A DNA stretch of 24,851 nt from Candidatus Dormiibacterota bacterium. Its GTDB lineage: Bacteria; Chloroflexota; Dormibacteria; UBA8260. Location of the stretch: contig CATPBU010000190.1 in assembly GCA_955652455.1 (NCBI GenBank), positions 1 through 24,851 on the forward strand. Reading direction: 5' to 3'. The notes under the pieces are model-generated. The model made no database searches, was not told where the DNA came from, and worked only from the letters and a program-made list of their open reading frames with translations. A program made the position numbers and the translations under genes. Positions 20,178-24,851 of this stretch are shown here, one piece after another (position 1 is the stretch's first letter; the number at the start of each line of letters is the position of its first letter).

Positions 20178-22426
20178 CCGGTGTCGTTGGCGAACCCGCC
20201 CGAGGTCAGCGCCGAGTAGTCGATATCGCTGTCGCGGCCGGTGACGGTGACGTCGAGCCCGAGTCCACCGAGCCCCGGCGGCGTTCGCCTGGCCGGGACA
20301 GCGACGAGGGACGGCCGCGCCGCCTCCACGAGGTCGGCGGATGGCGCAATGGTGGTCGGCGCGACCAGCAGGTCGGCGCGGAGTCGAGAGCCGGCGAGGC
20401 CGGCGAGCTCGTCCTGCGAGGCCTGTGCAAGGTTGCCGGTGACCAGGGCCGTCGACCGTCCATCCGTGAGCTGCAAAGCGCAGGGCGATGCCGCCAGGGG
20501 GCCGGAGGCCACGCAACGGAGGCTCAATCCCTCGATGCGCCACGGCGACGCGCCAGCCGCGATCACCTTGGTGCCGGTTCCGGCGAGTTGGGTAGCGGCG
20601 GTCTGCAGCGCCGCCGGCAGCGGCTGCGAGGCCAGCAACCAGCCCACGTCGTAGTGGCCGATCAGGCTCGGGATCGCGGCCGACGTCGCGCGGTCCGTCG
20701 CAGTGAGCACCACCGCGTCGAGATGACGGTCCAGCGGTGACAGCGCGCGGCCGAGCGCGCCAAGCAGCGCAGCGCCATCCGAGCCGCCGTCGACGAGCAC
20801 CGCTCCACCCCCCGGTGGCCGGATCAGCACTGCGACTCCGTTGCCGACGTCGAGCACCGTCACCCTCAAGAACGGGCTGGTGGCTGCGGAGGCGACTGAC
20901 GTCGACGCAATCCCAGCCGCGATCGCCGCGGCAACCGCGACGGTCGCTGAACCAGCCCGAAACGGCAACCAACGCTCGTGCAGGAACCACGCCAGTCCGC
21001 CCGCGCCCACCGCAGCGAGCTCGGCAATTGTCCAGGCGGACGGCCACAGCTTGAGGTGGATGGCTGCCAGGGGCAGCGCCGCCGCGCCCTTGGCGATGGC
21101 GAGGATGACGGTGCACGCCAGGGCTGCCGTGTGCAGAGGCGCCCAGCCGAGCGGGGGCAGTGCCGTGCCGAGCAGGGCGCCAGCCCCGCCGACCACGATG
21201 ATCAGCGGAATCAGCGGCAGCACCAGAGCGTTGGCGAACGGGCCCACCAACGACAGCACACCGAAGGTCCCCGCGGTGATCGGCGCGGTGGCCAGTTGGG
21301 CGGCGATGGTCACGGCGAACGGTTCAACGAGCACTCTGGGCCCGGGGACGTGGGCGGCGATCGGCGCCGCCATGACAAGGATCCCGGAGGTGCCGAGGAA
21401 GGAGAGCTGGAAGCCCACGTCTGTGGCCACTGCGGGGTGGATTGCCAGGAGCAGCGCAGCACACAGACCGAGGAGCGCGAAGGAGTGGGGCCGGCGCCCG
21501 TCCCGGCTGAGGAGGAGTCCGGCGCCCACCATCAGGCTGCTGCGCAGGGCGGCCGCCCCCGCGCCGCTGAGCACCACGTAGGAGCCGATGGTCGCGAGCG
21601 TAGCCAGGGCTCGGCGCCGCCGCGACCAGCCGCGCACTCTGGCCAGCGCCTCGATCAGGCCGGCGACCATGACCACCTTGAGCCCGCTCACCGCGATGAT
21701 GTGGATGACCCCCGCGTCCTGGAGCGGCGCCCGGACCGCGCCGGCGATCCGGCCATGGATGCCGAACGCGATTCCGAGGAGCAGCGTCGCCTCCGGCTCC
21801 GGCAACGCGCGGGACACCGTGATGGTGAGGACCTGCCGCAGTTGCTGTGCCGCCCGCGCCGGCGTGGGTCCGCCGTGCGCCAGGATGGTTACCTGTGCCG
21901 CCGTGGCGATGGCCGTGGCTCCCACCCGTTCGAGCGCCACCGCCGAAAGGGCTCCCGGCCGTCGCGGTGGCGCGCGCAGGCTGGTGGTCTGAACGTCGAC
22001 GGTGTCGCCAGGCAGGACGGTCACCGCCGCGCGCGGTTCTACGACCACCGCCCCGCCGACCCTCCAGCTGCCCGACTGAGTGGCGAGGTCATGGACGTCG
22101 ACGACGATGGTGTCGTCGCGTCCCGGGACACCGGCGTCGCCAACCGTGCCGCGCAGCACGATCGACCCGCCGCCGAGATGGCCGGCGACACTCCCGGCTC
22201 CGTGGTCCACCGCTGTTGCAGACACCCCACGCCAGGCGCCGAGGCCGCAGGCAACGATCGCGGCCATCGCCGTCACCGACCGCAACTCCACGAACACGAT
22301 GGCGATCACCACGCACGCCACCACGGCCACCAGCACCGCCATCGCGATGCTCATGGGAGCGACGGCAACACAGGCCGAAAATGCGGCGGCACACAGCGCG
22401 ACCCGCCATGGGGCGGTGACGCTCAT
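20174..22426 (-). CDS. comEC: ComEC/Rec2 competence channel with degenerate beta-lactamase domain
   Basis: The 750-residue inner-membrane protein belongs to the family that carries single-stranded DNA across the membrane in natural transformation. N-terminal helices (10-70) are followed by a DUF4131/OB region (about 80-180), the competence domain (about 205-490, with GVIHIIAVSGLKVVMVAGL and GFQLSFLGTSGIL) and a C-terminal metallo-beta-lactamase-like domain (about 515-725). That last domain keeps its frame (LDVGNGVAVLIRPPGG, VLVDGGSDG) but lacks all metal motifs: the HxHxDH site reads TATDRATS (575-582), the GDxE site reads GNLA (664-667), and no HHGS exists near 690. It is unlikely to be a nuclease. 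ATG at 22426 overlaps the comEA stop by 4 nt (ATGA). Confidence 0.93.
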   Translation of the reverse strand: MSVTAPWRVALCAAAFSACVAVAPMSIAMAVLVAVVACVVIAIVFVELRSVTAMAAIVACGLGAWRGVSATAVDHGAGSVAGHLGGGSIVLRGTVGDAGVPGRDDTIVVDVHDLATQSGSWRVGGAVVVEPRAAVTVLPGDTVDVQTTSLRAPPRRPGALSAVALERVGATAIATAAQVTILAHGGPTPARAAQQLRQVLTITVSRALPEPEATLLLGIAFGIHGRIAGAVRAPLQDAGVIHIIAVSGLKVVMVAGLIEALARVRGWSRRRRALATLATIGSYVVLSGAGAAALRSSLMVGAGLLLSRDGRRPHSFALLGLCAALLLAIHPAVATDVGFQLSFLGTSGILVMAAPIAAHVPGPRVLVEPFAVTIAAQLATAPITAGTFGVLSLVGPFANALVLPLIPLIIVVGGAGALLGTALPPLGWAPLHTAALACTVILAIAKGAAALPLAAIHLKLWPSAWTIAELAAVGAGGLAWFLHERWLPFRAGSATVAVAAAIAAGIASTSVASAATSPFLRVTVLDVGNGVAVLIRPPGGGAVLVDGGSDGAALLGALGRALSPLDRHLDAVVLTATDRATSAAIPSLIGHYDVGWLLASQPLPAALQTAATQLAGTGTKVIAAGASPWRIEGLSLRCVASGPLAASPCALQLTDGRSTALVTGNLAQASQDELAGLAGSRLRADLLVAPTTIAPSADLVEAARPSLVAVPARRTPPGLGGLGLDVTVTGRDSDIDYSALTSGGFANDTG

Positions 22427-23001
22427 TGAACCGCGGTGAGAAAGCCCAGATGCTTGCCGATCAGCGCCGCGGTCGTCGTGTCGAGACCGAGCGCGTTGCG
22501 CATGTCGGAGAGGTTGGCGAACGGACCCCACTGGGTTCGGACGTCGACGATCGCCTTGGCCATGTCCGGCGTAATCCCGGGAATCTGCACGAGCTCGTCG
22601 GCCGTCGCACTGTTAGCGTCGACCTTCACCGACGTGGCTGCACGAGTGCCTTTGGCAAAGGGAACGTTGACCTGGTGGCCGTCGTGGACCACCCCGGCCA
22701 TATCGGGCAGCTTGCCCGGATCGGCGGTCGGCAGGATTCCGCCGGCGTCGGCAATCGCATCGGCGATCCGGCCACCAATCGCGAGTTCGTACAAACCGGG
22801 GTGGGCCACGGCGCCGCTGACGAACACCAGCAGTGTCGCCGCTGGGCCGGGCGCTGCCACAGCCGGCGTCGCCGACGCCACCGGTTGGTCGTTGCCACGC
22901 GCCGTCATCACGACGCCGATCGCGGCTGCCGACGCGGCGACGAGGCCGATGCCGAGCATTCGCCCCGACCTTCGCGTCAGCAAACGGTGCAGTGCCGCCA
23001 T
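22423..23001 (-). CDS. comEA: ComEA helix-hairpin-helix DNA-binding protein
   Basis: This 192-residue competence protein would bind incoming double-stranded DNA outside the membrane and pass it towards ComEC. It has an N-terminal membrane anchor (about 14-33), an Ala/Pro-rich linker, an SLBB domain (about 57-115, LLVFVSGAVAHPGLYEL) and a C-terminal helix-hairpin-helix pair (about 127-188, VDANSATADELVQIPGIT and AKAIVDVRTQWGPF). This is the usual actinobacterial domain order. The ATG at 23001 is used; a TTG at 23043 is also in frame but lies inside a hairpin that follows the upstream gene. No clear ribosome binding site. Coupled to comEC by a 4-nt overlap. Confidence 0.93.
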   Translation of the reverse strand: MAALHRLLTRRSGRMLGIGLVAASAAAIGVVMTARGNDQPVASATPAVAAPGPAATLLVFVSGAVAHPGLYELAIGGRIADAIADAGGILPTADPGKLPDMAGVVHDGHQVNVPFAKGTRAATSVKVDANSATADELVQIPGITPDMAKAIVDVRTQWGPFANLSDMRNALGLDTTTAALIGKHLGFLTAVQ

Positions 23002-23042
23002 GCAGGCGAGTGTCCGGTGGACGGGCGGACGCGCAGCGGACA

Positions 23043-23059
23043 AGGCGCCAGGAGCGCCT
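23043..23059 (-). terminator. Hairpin between the lipoprotein gene and comEA
   Basis: AGGCGC and GCGCCT pair perfectly around a five-base loop, starting at the lipoprotein stop codon. A G-U pair can extend it, and TTG follows. It could be a weak terminator or attenuator that separates comEA-comEC from the upstream genes. Confidence 0.35.
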
Positions 23060-23586
23060 CAGCAGGCCCCGGGCGGCAAGTTGCAGGTCGCCGGCAGGTA
23101 TGCCAGCGTGGTCGTGCCCGGCGTCGCCGCGGCGAACGTCACGGTGTAGCGTGCCGGCACGCCGGGCCCGGACCTCACGGCCGGGGTCACGGTGATTGCC
23201 GAGAGCAGGTGCGACCCTTGGGGCTCGGCCGGAACCGGCGGCATCCGCGCATCGATCACCAGCGACACCACCTGTCCTATACCGACGCTGACGCAGGACA
23301 CGGTGCCGAGTTGCAGTCCACCGCGCGACGTTGCCACGCCGGCAGTGACCAGGATGTGAATAACGGCCAGAGCCTGCGCCTCCCTGATCGGCGCCGGCGT
23401 CGCGGGGGCGACCCCGGCCGGACACGGCGACGCTGTCGGCAGCGCGATGGACGGGGATCGCGACGACGGCTGCCCACCCGTACCGTCTGAACCGCAGGCG
23501 CCGAGCGCCACGAGCACCACCGCGAGCGCGGTTGCGGCGACGCCCACCATGCGCGATCTAGGCGGACGCACTCGCGATAGTTGCAT
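23059..23586 (-). CDS. Putative secreted lipoprotein of unknown function
   Basis: The 175-residue protein begins with a typical lipoprotein signal: basic n-region (MQLSRVRPPRSR), hydrophobic core (VGVAATALAVVLVALGA) and a lipobox ending in LGAC (Cys31), then a Gly/Ser-rich linker. The mature part holds several further Cys (CPAG, VSCVS, and TCNLPPGAC at the end) that could form disulfides outside the cell. No family is recognised. The ATG at 23586 is chosen because it supplies the basic n-region; an ATG at 23550 would start directly at the hydrophobic core. The gene overlaps the end of the broken osmC-type gene and precedes comEA by 57 nt. Confidence 0.77.
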   Translation of the reverse strand: MQLSRVRPPRSRMVGVAATALAVVLVALGACGSDGTGGQPSSRSPSIALPTASPCPAGVAPATPAPIREAQALAVIHILVTAGVATSRGGLQLGTVSCVSVGIGQVVSLVIDARMPPVPAEPQGSHLLSAITVTPAVRSGPGVPARYTVTFAAATPGTTTLAYLPATCNLPPGAC

Positions 23587-23808
23587 CGACGTTGATCGCC
23601 GTGCGCACGCTGTTGGAGATGAAGCAGCGATCGTGGGCGCGCTCCACCAGGTGCCGCACCGTCGCCTCGCCATAGTCTCCATAGTCTCCGCGCGGCGTGA
23701 TGGTCGGCTTCAATGCCACTCGAGGGCGGTGCGGTACCTGCGGGTGCGGTCGCGCGCCGGCGTGCTCACAGTCGCCGATTCGGCGCCGAGATCGTCGGCT
23801 GCCGTCAC
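23558..23808 (-). pseudogene. OsmC/Ohr family gene remnant with internal deletion
   Basis: OsmC-family proteins are peroxide-reducing thiol proteins of about 135-145 residues with two catalytic Cys. Here a GTG at 23808 overlaps the VOC stop (GTGA) and opens a frame with RTRRYRTALEWH, like the start of many family members, which ends at a TGA after 32 residues. Directly after it, in another frame, comes the typical C-terminal part: ALKPTITPRGDYG, then VRHLVERAHDRCFISNSVRTAI, ending at 23558. The middle, about 60-80 residues with the first catalytic Cys, is absent, so this is an inactive remnant. The remaining Cys is in DRCFISNS. Its start overlap shows it was once the second gene after the VOC gene. 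Confidence 0.7.
23670..23687. repeat. Two tandem copies of a 9-bp unit
   Basis: CCATAGTCT occurs twice in direct succession, encoding DYGDYG in the C-terminal part of the osmC remnant. Such a duplication fits slipped replication in a gene no longer under selection. Confidence 0.8.
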
Positions 23809-24257
23809 TCTCTGCTGGGCAGCTGCGGCCGCCCGTCGTCGCCAATCGGCCACCCCGGGTTGTGGGCCACCTCCCACACGTGGCCGTCAGGATCGGCGAA
23901 GTACCCGGAGTAGCCACCCCAGAACACCTTGATCGGCTCCTTGAGAACCTTGCCGCCCGCCACTCTCACCTGGGCAAACGCCGCGTCGACCAAGGCCTCG
24001 CTCTCCAGGTTGATGGCCAAGGTGACGCCACGGAATCCGTGGATGTCGTCGTCATCCGCCGAGTTCGCGTCCTCCGCGAGCGACTCACGCCCGAACAGGC
24101 CGAGCAATCCTCCGGCGGTGTTGAAGAAGCTGACGTCACCCTCCACCGACGCAGGCGACAGCGGCCATCCCAGCGCGCGGTAGAACGCCGTGCTGGCCGC
24201 CACGTCGCGCACTCCGAGGGTGGCCAGGCTGACTCGCGCAGGGATGCTCACGATCAT
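23805..24257 (-). CDS. VOC family protein, glyoxalase/bleomycin-resistance type
   Basis: The 150-residue single-domain VOC protein shows the usual pattern: VSLATLGVRDVAASTAFYRALGW at the N-terminus, AINLESEALVDAAFAQVRVAGGKV in the middle, and GYFADPDGHVWEVAHNP at the end. A complete metal triad is not obvious, since the N-terminal His is replaced (LATLGV), so it may bind a ligand rather than act as a metal enzyme. ATG 24257 is given, but a -10 box (TACGAT, 24266-24261) ends only 3 nt before it; the GTG at 24251, giving MSIPARVSL, is a good alternative for a leaderless mRNA. It heads the unit with the osmC remnant, the lipoprotein and possibly comEA-comEC. Confidence 0.87.
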   Translation of the reverse strand: MIVSIPARVSLATLGVRDVAASTAFYRALGWPLSPASVEGDVSFFNTAGGLLGLFGRESLAEDANSADDDDIHGFRGVTLAINLESEALVDAAFAQVRVAGGKVLKEPIKVFWGGYSGYFADPDGHVWEVAHNPGWPIGDDGRPQLPSRE

Positions 24258-24260
24258 CTA

Positions 24261-24266
24261 ATCGTA
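24261..24266 (-). promoter_or_regulatory. -10 box for the second VOC gene
   Basis: TACGAT on the minus strand, preceded by G as in the boxes at 3499 and 15777, lies 3 nt before ATG 24257 and 9 nt before GTG 24251. The spacing favours the GTG as start of a leaderless message. Confidence 0.4.
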
Positions 24267-24306
24267 CGCACACCGACGGCCGAGCAGCGGCGGGGTGCGG
24301 TGTCGA

Positions 24307-24312
24307 TAAGAT
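24307..24312 (+). promoter_or_regulatory. -10 box for a leaderless TIGR03086-type gene
   Basis: TAAGAT (TANNNT) ends 8 nt before the GTG at 24321, so the mRNA would begin at the start codon. No Shine-Dalgarno precedes this start. Confidence 0.45.
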
Positions 24313-24320
24313 GACCAACC

Positions 24321-24851
24321 GTGACCACCACGGCCGACCCGCTCGCCACGCTCTGTCGCTCGGTCGAGCAGGCAGGCGATGTCATCGCCGGCGTGGCCGG
24401 CGACCAATGGGGAATGCACACGCCGTGTCACGAATGGAACGTCAGTCAACTCGTTGATCACGTCATCCAGTCGGCGCGCAACGGCGAGATCCGGGCCACC
24501 GGCGGCAGCCCGGACTGGACGGCGACGCCACCTCATGCTGACAACGCGGCCGCAGAGTTCCAGGGTGCGGCGACCGCGCTCATCACCGCCTGGCGCCGCG
24601 CCGACCTCGACGGCACCGTCGACATGCCCGGGATGGGCGAGTTGCCCAAGCGCTTTCCTGTCGACCAGCTCACCGCCGAGCTAGCCGTCCATACCTGGGA
24701 CCTGGCCCGTGCCACCGGTCAGTCGACTGCGCTGGACGCCCAGGTGGGCGAGGCGGCGCTGGGCTGGGCGCAGGGGGCCCTCAGGCCGCAGATGCGGGGC
24801 CAGGCGTTTGGTCCGGAGGTGTCGATCGATTCGTCCGCGCCGCTCTATGAC
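24321..24851 (+). CDS. TIGR03086 family metal-binding protein (partial, cut by window end)
   Basis: The first 177 residues of a DinB-like four-helix protein of the mycothiol-dependent maleylpyruvate isomerase superfamily are present; the gene runs off the window. Typical segments are HTPCHEWNVSQLVDHV and FPVDQLTAELAVHTWDLARATGQ. H47, E120 and H124 are placed as the metal-binding set of the family (His, then ExxxH). Members of TIGR03086 are abundant in actinobacteria and mostly of unknown substrate. The start is the GTG at 24321, based on the -10 box 8 nt upstream; an ATG at 24311 is in a different frame. It is divergent from the VOC gene, with 63 bp between. Confidence 0.9.
   Translation, partial: MTTTADPLATLCRSVEQAGDVIAGVAGDQWGMHTPCHEWNVSQLVDHVIQSARNGEIRATGGSPDWTATPPHADNAAAEFQGAATALITAWRRADLDGTVDMPGMGELPKRFPVDQLTAELAVHTWDLARATGQSTALDAQVGEAALGWAQGALRPQMRGQAFGPEVSIDSSAPLYD

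Noticed and set aside
20978..22429. A 483-codon plus-strand open frame opposite comEC
   Set aside because: Translation is rich in Arg, Gln and Gly without motifs; comEC on the other strand has clear family segments.

Overview
The window is high-GC bacterial chromosome, densely packed, with many GTG and TTG starts. It is most likely from the Actinomycetota. Three things support this: a TIGR03086-type protein of the mycothiol-dependent isomerase superfamily, a rhodanese plus DUF1416 pair arranged as in mycobacteria (CysA2/SseC), and several genes whose -10 box lies only 6-9 nt before the start codon (leaderless genes). The exact lineage cannot be read from the sequence. I see no insertion sequence, integrase, phage gene or CRISPR array.

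Layout. 35-1866 (minus): a YdbS/YdbT-like pair of bacterial PH-domain membrane proteins. 1998-2072: tRNA-Gln(TTG). 2421-3383 (minus): pirin, divergent from 3511-5940 (plus), which holds a VOC dioxygenase-like protein, a disulfide-reductase-like flavoprotein lacking the usual catalytic His, and a DUF1684 protein. 5937-9257 (minus): an operon of an unknown membrane protein, zwf and a ROK sugar kinase, a plausible glucose to glucose-6-phosphate to 6-phosphogluconolactone entry into the pentose phosphate pathway. 9327-10323 (plus): LysE-type exporter and a frameshifted MmcQ/YjbR gene. 10363-12185 (minus): ispE followed by a threonine/serine ammonia-lyase. 12275-12736: rpsT with a long Ala/Lys/Pro tail. 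12744-15714: unknown membrane-anchored protein, MFS exporter, holA. 15818-16936: rhodanese and DUF1416. 16933-20040 (minus): a 1035-aa membrane GAF-PAS-PAS-GGDEF-EAL protein. 20174-24257 (minus): VOC protein, broken osmC-family gene, lipoprotein, comEA, comEC. From 24321 (plus): start of a TIGR03086-type gene cut by the window end.

Broader view. comEA-comEC-holA-rpsT is a familiar neighbourhood; here it is kept in order but interrupted by c-di-GMP, sulfurtransferase and transporter genes. The least ordinary signals are: a ComEC whose metallo-beta-lactamase domain has lost every metal-ligand motif; a structured leader with mutually exclusive pairings before the c-di-GMP gene, ending in a hairpin that holds the Shine-Dalgarno in its loop and the TTG start in its stem; the histone-H1-like tail on S20; and two broken genes (MmcQ/YjbR by one base, OsmC by an internal deletion). 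I found no convincing new multi-gene defence or biosynthetic system.
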